From the NCBI GenBank assembly GCA_014695345.1, contig JACJOC010000047.1, forward strand, positions 1 through 41,585: DNA of 41,585 bases, in the 5' to 3' direction. This document shows positions 1 to 7,304 of the stretch, piece by piece (the first letter of the stretch is position 1; every line of letters starts with the position of its first letter). This DNA is from Cyanobacteria bacterium FACHB-471. GTDB taxonomy: Bacteria > Cyanobacteriota > Cyanobacteriia > Elainellales > Elainellaceae. A model generated the notes under the pieces. The model saw only the letters and a program-made list of their open reading frames with translations. It ran no database searches and was not told the DNA's origin. The translations under genes and the position numbers were made by a program.

Positions 1-114
1 CCAGCTTAGTAAATGTCATCGCAATCGCTGTTTGATGCACTCATACTGGAACTGTAGCGAGCATAGCTCAACTTAACCACCCCCTATCCCTAGTGCCGCT
101 GCGTAAGTCCTGTT

Positions 115-2058
115 CTACTGTGCTTCCCAAATCTTAATGGCATTGTCTCGACTGCCGCTGACCAGGGTTTGCCCATCTGGGCTGACTGCAACGGATGATA
201 CCGAATCTAGATGTCCAGAGAGTGTACGCAGTGGCTGTCCAGTGTGTATATCCCAAAGTTTGATGGTGTTGTTCTGATGGCTACTGATTAGGGTTTGTCC
301 ATCTGGGCTAATGGTCAGCGATCGCACCAAACCTGATTGGTCAGATAAAGTACGCCTGACTCGCCCTGTTTCAAGATCCCAGATCAGGGTTTTGTCTGCT
401 CCCCCACTAATTAAGGTCTGCCCATCGGGGCTAAAAGCGACAGATTCTACTGCTTCTGCATGTTGGGCAAGGATGTGTACCCGTTTTTCCGTTTGCAAAT
501 CCCATACTCTGATAGTTTTGTCCTGACTGCCGCTAGCTAAGAGCCTTCCATCGGAACTGATAGCAACGGATTGAATCTCCCCGGTGTGCCCCATAAAATT
601 GCAAAGGAGTTTGCCTGTGGCAACGTTCCATACAAAAACTGTTTGATCTCGATCTCCGGCGGCAAGCATCTGCCCATCAGGACTGAACGCAACGGACTGA
701 ATCCAGTCTGGATGATCGAGAGTGCGAATGAGTTCGCCGCTCTGCAGATCCCAGAGCTTAACCGTGTTGTCTCGACTGCCGCTAGCTAACAACTGACCAT
801 CCTGACTGATCGCAACAGAAACCACCTCAGCATCATGTCCTGATAAGGTACGAAGCAAATCCCCTGTCCTCAAATTCCAAACCTTAATAGTTTTGTCTTC
901 GCTGCCGCTAACAAAAGTCTCACCGTCAGAACTGGTGGCGATCGCGGAGACTGGTCCTGTATGCAACGCTAACGTGTTGGCAAGAGCAAACCTTTGAGCA
1001 GAGGGGGCAATGACACTAGGAACAGTTTGAGCCGTAGTAGTGAGATTCGACGTAGATTGCACCCAGTATCCATAACTAGCTAGCCCCACTGCCAGCGTTG
1101 CCCCCACTGCCGCCCAGCGGCTACTCAAAACTCTTTGCACCCCCTGATTGCCAGTTTTGCTAACTGTTTTTTTACTGGGATCAACTACTGTTGCAGTCAA
1201 CCAGTTCCAATCCCGTAGAGTAGGGCCTTGCAAAATCTGCAAGTCAGCTAGTACTTCCTCCACAGACCGATAGCGATCTTTGAAGTGAGTTCGCACCATT
1301 TTGTCGATGATGTCACCCAGCCTTCGCCTTACTTGAGCGTGCTCACGCCAAATCACTTCGCCCGTCTTAGAATCGTCCTGCAACTCCTGGGGAGACAAAC
1401 CCGTTAGCGCCTGGATTGCGATCATCCCAACGGCATAAATATCACTGCTAAAGCGAGGCTTACCTCCCTGCTGTTCGTTTGGCATATAGCCTGGCGTACC
1501 TACAGCGATCGTTGCAGTTGTGTCACCCTGGCTCTTGGCACTAACGATTTGCGTGCTGATTTGCTTCACTGCACCGAAGTCAATCAGCACAATTTTGTTG
1601 TCTTCAACCCGTCTGATCAAGTTACGCGGCTTAATATCTCGATGAATCACACCTTCCTGATGCACATATTCAAGAACGTGCAAGATGTCTTCTAGCAGAG
1701 CGATTACCCATTCTTCAGGAAACTTTTGGCCTCGAACCAACTCGTGCCCGAGGTCTTTCCCCTCGATGAATTCCTGAACCAGATAAAACTCCTTGTCTTC
1801 CTCAAAGTGTGCTAAGAGCCTTGGGATTTGGTTATTCCTACGACCTAGCTCATAGAGACTTGCTGCCTCAGCATCAAACAAACGTCTGACAGTCTTGAGA
1901 ATCAGGCTGTCTGCAGCCTGTGGTGCCTTGAGCCTTTTGACAACACAGGAAGGAGTCTTAGGAAGCTGTTTATCTACCGCTAGATAGGTGTCGCTGAACC
2001 CACCGCCGCCTAAGCGCCGAGTAATTGAATAGCGTCCACCTAATGTCTTGCCAATCAT
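115..2058 (-). CDS. Serine/threonine protein kinase with C-terminal WD40 propeller
   Basis: This is a eukaryotic-type (Hanks) protein kinase that phosphorylates Ser/Thr on unknown substrates. Counting from the ATG at 2058, the glycine loop GGGGFSDTY lies near residue 17, the ATP-binding lysine is K41, the catalytic loop HRDIKPRN is at 139-146 and DFG is at 160-162, so all key catalytic residues are present. A GTPGYMPNEQ activation segment follows. A hydrophobic stretch near residues 316-338 is a probable transmembrane segment. Seven WD40 blades ending in WDL/WNV-type signatures complete the protein, enough for one closed propeller that may bind ligands or partners. A GTG at 2067 in the same frame could add three residues, but MIGKTLGGRY at the ATG matches the usual start of cyanobacterial kinases. 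The gene is divergent from the carotenoid oxygenase. The family assignment is firm; the signal and targets are unknown. Confidence 0.93.
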   Translation of the reverse strand: MIGKTLGGRYSITRRLGGGGFSDTYLAVDKQLPKTPSCVVKRLKAPQAADSLILKTVRRLFDAEAASLYELGRRNNQIPRLLAHFEEDKEFYLVQEFIEGKDLGHELVRGQKFPEEWVIALLEDILHVLEYVHQEGVIHRDIKPRNLIRRVEDNKIVLIDFGAVKQISTQIVSAKSQGDTTATIAVGTPGYMPNEQQGGKPRFSSDIYAVGMIAIQALTGLSPQELQDDSKTGEVIWREHAQVRRRLGDIIDKMVRTHFKDRYRSVEEVLADLQILQGPTLRDWNWLTATVVDPSKKTVSKTGNQGVQRVLSSRWAAVGATLAVGLASYGYWVQSTSNLTTTAQTVPSVIAPSAQRFALANTLALHTGPVSAIATSSDGETFVSGSEDKTIKVWNLRTGDLLRTLSGHDAEVVSVAISQDGQLLASGSRDNTVKLWDLQSGELIRTLDHPDWIQSVAFSPDGQMLAAGDRDQTVFVWNVATGKLLCNFMGHTGEIQSVAISSDGRLLASGSQDKTIRVWDLQTEKRVHILAQHAEAVESVAFSPDGQTLISGGADKTLIWDLETGRVRRTLSDQSGLVRSLTISPDGQTLISSHQNNTIKLWDIHTGQPLRTLSGHLDSVSSVAVSPDGQTLVSGSRDNAIKIWEAQ

Positions 2059-2416
2059 GATAATCACATGGTTTTGCGAGATCTCTGCTTACTTCATTAA
2101 ATGCCTTTCCAACGTTGATTCTCTAGTTCCGGAGACAGAGAAAAAGTTATGGCTATTTGCTTTGTGTGAGTCTAGAAGAAGAGAAAACGTACGGTCTAGG
2201 AAGCTCAGAGCTAGGTGTATCAAAGCTCAGAGGATTGTAGAGGTTTGCAGAAAGCCATTCTCAATTTTGACATACTTGCGGCTTTAGCATGTCAAAATAT
2301 TTGTCCGGACTTTAAAGTATGACGACTGTTCAACTCACCAAAATCTAACTTGCGACAAGCTGTCAATTTTCTGTGGATGCGTTGCAATAATCAGAACGTT
2401 CACGTTGAGAGATTGT
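2059..2416. other. Divergent intergenic region
   Basis: About 360 bases separate the kinase (-) from the carotenoid oxygenase (+), so the region must carry both promoters. No gene is convincing here: a 79-codon plus-strand ORF has no recognisable features. The one notable structure is the perfect inverted repeat at 2264-2298, listed separately. Confidence 0.6.
2264..2298. promoter_or_regulatory. Perfect 10-nt inverted repeat, candidate operator
   Basis: Arms ATTTTGACAT (2264-2273) and ATGTCAAAAT (2289-2298) are exact reverse complements separated by 15 nt. The site sits about 120 nt before the oxygenase start in a divergent promoter region. The left arm contains TTGACA, a -35-like hexamer, but no good -10 box lies at the expected distance. 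It could be a dimeric regulator site or a weak hairpin. Only the symmetry is directly seen. Confidence 0.35.
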
Positions 2417-3859
2417 ATGGCGATCGCCCCTTATCAGCTTGGCTTCTCATCCGCCTGTCGTGAAGATGAGATTGGTCCGCTTCCGATTCAAGGAGCTATC
2501 CCTGATTGGCTGAGAGGCAGCCTGATTAGAACGGGTCCTGGGACTTTTGAGGTTGGCAAACAAACTTATCATCACTGGTTTGACGGACTCGCGATGCTCC
2601 GCAAATTTTCCTTTGAAAACGGAAAAGTTTCTTTTGTCAATCGGTTTCTTGAAAGTGAGGCTTACCAGGAAGCTAAAGCCAAAGGCAAAATCAGCCGAAG
2701 TGAGTTTGGAACTACGGCTCGTCACTCTTTGGTTGAGCGGATTCGCGCCCCATTCCCACGCCTCACCGATAACGCCACCGTCAACATTACCGTGCAGGGC
2801 GATCGCTTCATTTCGGTGACTGAATCTCCCATGCCGATTGTCTTTGATCCCAAGACGCTCAACACGGTTGACCGATTTAATTATCAGGATCAGGTTCCAG
2901 GGCAAATTACCACAGCTCATCCTCACTTTGACTTTCAGGAGAATGCAGTCTACAGCTATTTAGTCAACCTGATTCCCCAATCTAGCTACAGCATCTATCG
3001 CATGGATGCTCACACCAATCAGCGTGAGTTAGTTGGCTCTGTACCCGTGAAGCGCCCAGCTTATATGCACACCTTTGCGATGACAGAGCATTACATCATC
3101 CTTGCAGAATTTCCGCTCTTATTGAATCGCTTGAGTCTGCTATTGAGCGGTAAGCCAATCATCGAAAATTATCACTGGAAACCAGAGCAAGGAACCCGCT
3201 TTTTAATCATCAGTAAGGAGGATGGCAAAGTCGTTCATACGTGTAGAAGTGAATCATTTTTCGCTTTTCATCATGTCAATGCTTTTGAGCAAAATCACGA
3301 AATTATGGTGGATTTGGTTGCCTATTCCGATCCCTCAGTGATTCAATCTTTGTACCTAGAGCCGCTTCTGCATCATCCCGATCAGGTGATTGCCGCAGGA
3401 GAACTGAGGCGTTATTGTCTGCCTTTGGATAGTCCAACGGCGAACTATAAAGTACTGACTCCAGAGCCGATCGAGCTACCTAGAATCAACTACCAACGGT
3501 GCAACACTCATGATTATCGGTTTGCTTATGGAGTTGGAAGCTCTCAACCCGGTAACTTCACGGACCAGCTTGTCAGAGTCAACGTCGAGGATGGCAGCTC
3601 TAAAATTTGGCGATCGCCCAACTGTTATCCGGGTGAACCCGTATTTGTTGCAGCACCCAATGCCTCAGCAGAAGATGAAGGAGTAGTTTTATCCGTGGTG
3701 CTGAATGTGCAAACAGAAAACTCATTCTTGTTAGTGCTGGATGCTCAGTCATGGGATGAGCTGGCCAGAGTTGAGCTGCCCTATCACCTTCCCTTCGATT
3801 TTCATGGGCAATATTTTGAGGCGATCGCACCCACAGAACGAGCTCATCTGCATCGTTAA
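2417..3859 (+). CDS. Carotenoid cleavage oxygenase (RPE65/apocarotenoid oxygenase family)
   Basis: This non-haem iron dioxygenase is expected to cleave carotenoids or apocarotenoids oxidatively into aldehydes or ketones such as retinal. The N-terminal part shows the family pattern PxWLRGSLIRTGPGTFEVG followed by HHWFDGLAML. The four iron-ligand histidine regions are recognisable: AHPHFD, MHTFAMTEHY, FHHVNAFE and the C-terminal PFDFHGQY. The length of about 480 residues is normal for the family. The frame opens at a TTG at 2405, but the ATG at 2417 (MAIAPYQLGF) is the more likely start. The gene ends 3 nt before the convergent tatD stop. The substrate and the cleaved bond cannot be told from sequence; retinal-forming and eccentric-cleaving enzymes share these motifs. 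Confidence 0.9.
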   Translation: MAIAPYQLGFSSACREDEIGPLPIQGAIPDWLRGSLIRTGPGTFEVGKQTYHHWFDGLAMLRKFSFENGKVSFVNRFLESEAYQEAKAKGKISRSEFGTTARHSLVERIRAPFPRLTDNATVNITVQGDRFISVTESPMPIVFDPKTLNTVDRFNYQDQVPGQITTAHPHFDFQENAVYSYLVNLIPQSSYSIYRMDAHTNQRELVGSVPVKRPAYMHTFAMTEHYIILAEFPLLLNRLSLLLSGKPIIENYHWKPEQGTRFLIISKEDGKVVHTCRSESFFAFHHVNAFEQNHEIMVDLVAYSDPSVIQSLYLEPLLHHPDQVIAAGELRRYCLPLDSPTANYKVLTPEPIELPRINYQRCNTHDYRFAYGVGSSQPGNFTDQLVRVNVEDGSSKIWRSPNCYPGEPVFVAAPNASAEDEGVVLSVVLNVQTENSFLLVLDAQSWDELARVELPYHLPFDFHGQYFEAIAPTERAHLHR

Positions 3860-3862
3860 ACC

Positions 3863-4654
3863 TTAGTTTGAAAGTTTGAAGAACCGTTTAGCGGTGGCAG
3901 TGGTAGCTTGGGCAACTTCCTCAGCAGGTTTGGCGATCGCGACTGCCACGGTTTGTAGCACATGGGGCAAAAAGGCTGGCTCATTGCGCCCTCCTTTCGG
4001 CTTCGGACGTAGCGTTCTGGGAGTCAGGTAAGGGGCATCCGTTTCCAGCATCAGCCGATTTAAGGGGATCAATCGCATGAGTTCCTGGAGATGCAGTCCC
4101 CGTCGCTCATCGCAAATCCAACCCGTGATGCCAATGTGTAAATCCCAATTCAGGTATGTCTTCAGTTCATCTCCATTGCCTGTAAAACAGTGCACCACCG
4201 CTGCGGATAGTTGATCCCGATAAGGCTTGAGGATTTCCATAAAGCGTTGGTGGGCATCCCGCTCATGCAGAAATAGAGGCAGCTTCAGTTCACAAGCCAG
4301 TTGCAGTTGTGCTTCAAACCATTGCTCTTGCTCAGGGCGAGGAGAATAATCGCGGTTAAAGTCTAATCCACATTCACCAATGGCTACGACTCCCGGTTGA
4401 GCGGTCAGATCTCGCAAGCTTGAAATAGTTTTCTGATCGCAGTGACGCACATCGTGAGGATGAACCCCTGCCGTCGAATATAAGGTTCCAGGATATTGAA
4501 CGGCAAGCCTTTGAGCCTCGTGGCTCCCCTCAACCGTAGTGCCTGTGAGAATCATGGTACGAACTCCAGCGGCGATCGCCCGATCAATCACCTGTTGGCG
4601 ATCGGCATCAAAAGCAGCATGGGTTAAATTCACGCCAATATCAACCAATGACAT
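3863..4654 (-). CDS. tatD: TatD family metal-dependent deoxyribonuclease
   Basis: This is a TIM-barrel metallohydrolase of the amidohydrolase superfamily, and TatD proteins act as Mg-dependent 3'-5' exonucleases on DNA. The N-terminus DIGVNLTHAAFDADR, the AGVHPHD motif, GECGLDFNRDYSP, HERDAHQRFM, VHCFTG, GITGWICDERRG and LETDAPYLTPR are close to those of E. coli TatD itself rather than the YcfH/YjjV paralogues. The metal ligands are therefore in place: Glu of GECGLD, His of HERD, His of VHCFTG and Asp of ETDAPY. The ATG at 4654 is used; the upstream TTG at 4660 would add only two residues. It is a lone gene convergent with the carotenoid oxygenase, and a hairpin repeat lies just upstream of its 5' end. 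Confidence 0.92.
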   Translation of the reverse strand: MSLVDIGVNLTHAAFDADRQQVIDRAIAAGVRTMILTGTTVEGSHEAQRLAVQYPGTLYSTAGVHPHDVRHCDQKTISSLRDLTAQPGVVAIGECGLDFNRDYSPRPEQEQWFEAQLQLACELKLPLFLHERDAHQRFMEILKPYRDQLSAAVVHCFTGNGDELKTYLNWDLHIGITGWICDERRGLHLQELMRLIPLNRLMLETDAPYLTPRTLRPKPKGGRNEPAFLPHVLQTVAVAIAKPAEEVAQATTATAKRFFKLSN

Positions 4655-4698
4655 CGCCAACCTAATTCTCCCAATAATTTCCCTGTTTATAGTAGTAA

Positions 4699-4763
4699 CG
4701 TTTCTCTAAAAAGAGCTACAGATAGAAGGGCACCCCGCTTTGCGGGATGCCCTTCTATCTGTA
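4699..4763 (+). repeat. Long-hairpin intergenic repeat, copy 1
   Basis: A 21-nt inverted repeat (4718-4738 with 4742-4762, one mismatch, TTT loop) is preceded by GTTTCTCTAAAAAGAG. The same leader and nearly the same stem recur in opposite orientation at 16791-16858. This copy lies at the 5' side of tatD, not at a gene 3' end, so it looks like a dispersed repeat (REP or MITE-like) more than a dedicated terminator. Confidence 0.75.
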
Positions 4764-4850
4764 ATTTTGGAATTGGTATAACTGCTGTACCTTAAAAATA
4801 ATGAGGCAATACCGATTTAAATAGATTTCACGACACATCAGCTCCTTGTA

Positions 4851-4872
4851 AGGGCGAATGGCTATTCGCCCC
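4851..4872. repeat. Short GGGCGAAT hairpin repeat
   Basis: The arms GGGCGAAT (4852-4859) and ATTCGCCC (4864-4871) flank a 4-nt loop, preceded by GTAA and followed by CTGCGGGCA. Intergenic palindromes of this kind (GTAGGGGCGAAT...ATTCGCCCC) are common dispersed repeats in cyanobacterial genomes. Only one copy is in this window. Confidence 0.5.
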
Positions 4873-4921
4873 TGCGGGCATCTGCATCCTTTTCAAATCA
4901 AACTGGTATAAGAATCCACAA

Positions 4922-5083
4922 ATGAAGTACTCCGATCTCAAAGGCATTTTTGCTGAGGAACAAACCAATCGAGGTCTGCTGGTTATTGGAATCGATCGCG
5001 AAGGTCGTCGAGTGGAAGTCATATTTCATATCTCTACTGAATCAAAAGCAGATTGGGAAGCGATTAGTGCTAGATATTTGTAG
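4922..5083 (+). CDS. Small hypothetical protein, 53 aa
   Basis: The short frame starts MKYSDLKGIFAEEQTNRG and ends DWEAISARYL before TAG at 5081. The composition is protein-like, alternating hydrophobic strands (LLVIGID, VEVIFHIS) with a charged C-terminal helix, and the frame contains a HIP1-like GATCGCG that is read as codons. No clear Shine-Dalgarno precedes the ATG. I do not recognise the family; it could be a decayed antitoxin- or nuclease-like domain, but that is a guess. It lies alone between hairpin repeats and the KaiC-like operon. Confidence 0.4.
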   Translation: MKYSDLKGIFAEEQTNRGLLVIGIDREGRRVEVIFHISTESKADWEAISARYL

Positions 5084-5485
5084 AGAGTTGAGGGGCAATC
5101 ACAGTATCAAAATAGGAAGCGATCGTTTGCCGAAGACTTGTAAATCTTAATGAGTTCTTAAGGTTAAAAAACTTTGTTTTAATGTACTGATATAGCTCAT
5201 CATAATTGAAGCTAATTGTGCCATCCGGTAAGTTGAGAAGTTTGATAATTGCTGTTCAGTTTCAGACCACACTTGTTGGATCAAGAGGTAACTCTTCATG
5301 CGAGTTAGCAGTATTGTCTGAAGGCTCAGGGATTAAAACATGAGGCTTGCTGCACTACATTCAGCATATGATTGAAAAGGTCTTAAAGCATCGTCACCCT
5401 TTCGATAGAACTATGAGCTTCAAAAATATGAAAAAATTTTCATATATGTACTAATGTTTCTAAGCAAAAGATATTCGAAACTTTG
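5084..5485. other. Intergenic region upstream of the KaiC-like operon
   Basis: About 400 bases without a convincing gene, AT-richer than the flanking coding sequence. The only structure seen is the palindrome at 5426-5445. The operon promoter should lie here, but no strong -35/-10 pair stands out. Confidence 0.5.
5426..5445. promoter_or_regulatory. AT-rich palindrome, candidate operator
   Basis: Arms ATATGAAAA (5426-5434) and TTTTCATAT (5437-5445) are exact complements with AA between them. The centre is 50 nt upstream of the KaiC-like ATG at 5486. It may be an operator or part of an AT-rich upstream promoter element. Symmetry and position are the only evidence. Confidence 0.35.
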
Positions 5486-6931
5486 ATGCAACACGATCGC
5501 CTTTCAACTGGAGTTCCAGGATTAGATGAGATTTTATATGGTGGTTTAATTCCTCAACAGGCTTATCTTGTACGGGGTGGCCCTGGTGTAGGGAAAACGA
5601 CACTGGGGCTAGAGTTTTTATCAGCAGGTGTAGCGCAAGGAGAAAACAGCCTCTTTATCGTTTTGGGCGAGGCTGAGTCACAAGTGCGGACGAATGGTAA
5701 CCGTCTGGGGTTTAACACCGAAGCCATTACGTTTCTTGACCTTAGCCCCAGTTCAGATTTTTTTACGGAAGTCGAAACCTACGACATCTTTTCCCCCGCT
5801 GAAGTTGAGCGGGAACCGACCACCCAAAAAATTGTGGAGCAGGTCAAGCAGCTTCAACCCAAGCGTGTGTTTATTGATGCAATGACCCAGTTTCGCTACC
5901 TGGCAACGGATGTCTTCCAGTTTCGCAAGCAGGTGCTATCGTTTTTGCGGTTTCTATTAGAGCAGGGCGCGACCGTCCTGTTTGCCTCGGAAAGCAGCCC
6001 GACCATGCCAGATGACGACTTGCAGTTCATGAGCGATGGCGTAATCGAGCTTCAACAGACTAATGGCACCCGTTGCCTGATGGTAGTTAAGTTTCGAGGA
6101 TCTGGCTTTCGGGCAGGCGCTCACACGTTTCGTTTGCTGGCTACAGGTATGGAAGTTTTTCCCCGGCTTCAGCCTGAGGCGTATGAGCGAGATTTCAAGA
6201 TGGAGGCAATTCCTTCAGGGGTGCCAGAACTCGATGCGTTGCTCAATGGCGGAATTGAACGGGGAACAGTGACGATTTTTACGGGACCAACTGGAGTCGG
6301 TAAGACCACAATCGGCGTTCAGTTTATAAAAGCTGCTGCTGAACGAGGAGAGCGATCGGTGCTTTACGCCTTTGAAGAGCAGGTCAGCATGGTGCTGCAT
6401 CGGGCAGAAGCAATTAGCATTCCAGTGCGGGGGATGGTTCAGCGTGAAACCTTATCGATTGTCGCCGTTGAGCCGCTACAGTTTAGCCCAGACGAGTTTG
6501 CTAATTTGGTGCGGCAGGAAGTGGAGCAAAAACAGGCGCGAATTGTCATGCTCGACAGTATTGCAGGCTATCGTCTGTCAGTACGAGGAGCAGATTTGGT
6601 TAGTCATCTCCATGCGCTGTGCAAATATTTGCAGAATGTGGGCGTCACAGTAATTCTAATTAACGAAACTGAGGGGATCACGGGCGACTTTCGCGCCACC
6701 GAGATTGGCATTAGCTATCTGGCAGACAATATCGTGTTTTTGCGCTATCTAGAGATGCAGGGAGAAATGCGTAAGGCGATCGGTGTACTGAAAAAGCGAC
6801 TATCTAACTTTGAGCGCACGTTGCGTGAACTGGATATTACTTCAGATGGCATTCAAGTTGGGCAACCCCTATCGCAACTTCGAGGCATCTTGAGGGGTGA
6901 GCCAGAACAGGTAAATAACCAGTGTGACTGA
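5486..6931 (+). CDS. KaiC-like double-domain RecA-fold ATPase
   Basis: Two tandem KaiC domains make up this 481-residue protein. Walker A motifs are GGPGVGKT at 31-38 and GPTGVGKT at 267-274. The second domain keeps the paired glutamates EE at 297-298, while the first has GE at 61-62 where KaiC has EE. The C-terminus aligns with KaiC (GEMRKAIGVLKKR, then ITSDGIQV), but the autophosphorylation pair Ser431-Thr432 corresponds to Ser410-Tyr411 here, and the long KaiA-binding tail is absent. No kaiA or kaiB is nearby. This points to a non-clock KaiC homologue acting with the signalling genes downstream. TTG at 5483 is an alternative start; the ATG is preferred. Its stop overlaps the next gene's GTG start by 8 nt, so translation is probably coupled. 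Confidence 0.9.
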   Translation: MQHDRLSTGVPGLDEILYGGLIPQQAYLVRGGPGVGKTTLGLEFLSAGVAQGENSLFIVLGEAESQVRTNGNRLGFNTEAITFLDLSPSSDFFTEVETYDIFSPAEVEREPTTQKIVEQVKQLQPKRVFIDAMTQFRYLATDVFQFRKQVLSFLRFLLEQGATVLFASESSPTMPDDDLQFMSDGVIELQQTNGTRCLMVVKFRGSGFRAGAHTFRLLATGMEVFPRLQPEAYERDFKMEAIPSGVPELDALLNGGIERGTVTIFTGPTGVGKTTIGVQFIKAAAERGERSVLYAFEEQVSMVLHRAEAISIPVRGMVQRETLSIVAVEPLQFSPDEFANLVRQEVEQKQARIVMLDSIAGYRLSVRGADLVSHLHALCKYLQNVGVTVILINETEGITGDFRATEIGISYLADNIVFLRYLEMQGEMRKAIGVLKKRLSNFERTLRELDITSDGIQVGQPLSQLRGILRGEPEQVNNQCD

Positions 6932-7304
6932 TGAAGCCCTCAGACCTCTAATTCTGGCTGTCGATCGCAACCGCCGCAACTTAGAATTGCTTACCCAGGT
7001 TCTAGCACGGCAGGGCTACCAGGTTCTGTCCAAAATCAGTCTAGAGGAGGTGGAAGAAGCTATGAATACTACCACTACAATCAAGCTGGCATTGGTTGAT
7101 ATTTCTGGATTTGATGCCAGAATTTGGAAACTGTGTCAGCGGCTGCGAGAACAGGGAATTCCTTTTCTTGTCATCTCACCCCAACACCAGGCAGCCGTTC
7201 AACAAGCTAGTGTTACTCATGGCGCACTAGGGCTGTTGGGAAAACCTCTGATCATGCGGGAGTTCTTGCAGTTAATTCAAAATTTGCTGAAAGGATCGGA
7301 ATGA
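6924..7304 (+). CDS. Single-domain response regulator (receiver)
   Basis: This 126-residue stand-alone receiver domain has LILAVDRNRRN at the first strand, the likely phosphoacceptor Asp in LALVDISGF, a Ser/Thr-position region FLVISPQ and the conserved lysine in GKPL. The acidic pair at the N-terminus is reduced to a single Asp (VDRN), so metal binding may be weaker than usual. The GTG start lies inside the KaiC-like gene. The stop overlaps the start of the hybrid kinase in an ATGA arrangement (7301-7304). The overlaps on both sides indicate a tightly coupled operon, so it is probably a phosphorelay intermediate for the neighbouring kinase or a KaiC-like partner. Confidence 0.85.
   Translation: MTDEALRPLILAVDRNRRNLELLTQVLARQGYQVLSKISLEEVEEAMNTTTTIKLALVDISGFDARIWKLCQRLREQGIPFLVISPQHQAAVQQASVTHGALGLLGKPLIMREFLQLIQNLLKGSE

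Noticed and set aside
1-114. Possible gene end at the window start
   Set aside because: The 114 bases hold no open frame with recognisable content.
2048-2287. 79-codon plus-strand frame in the divergent intergenic region
   Set aside because: It overlaps the kinase start, has no family features and covers the promoter region.
5486-6931. Core circadian clock kaiC
   Set aside because: There are no kaiA/kaiB neighbours, the phosphorylated Thr is Tyr, and the KaiA-binding tail is missing.
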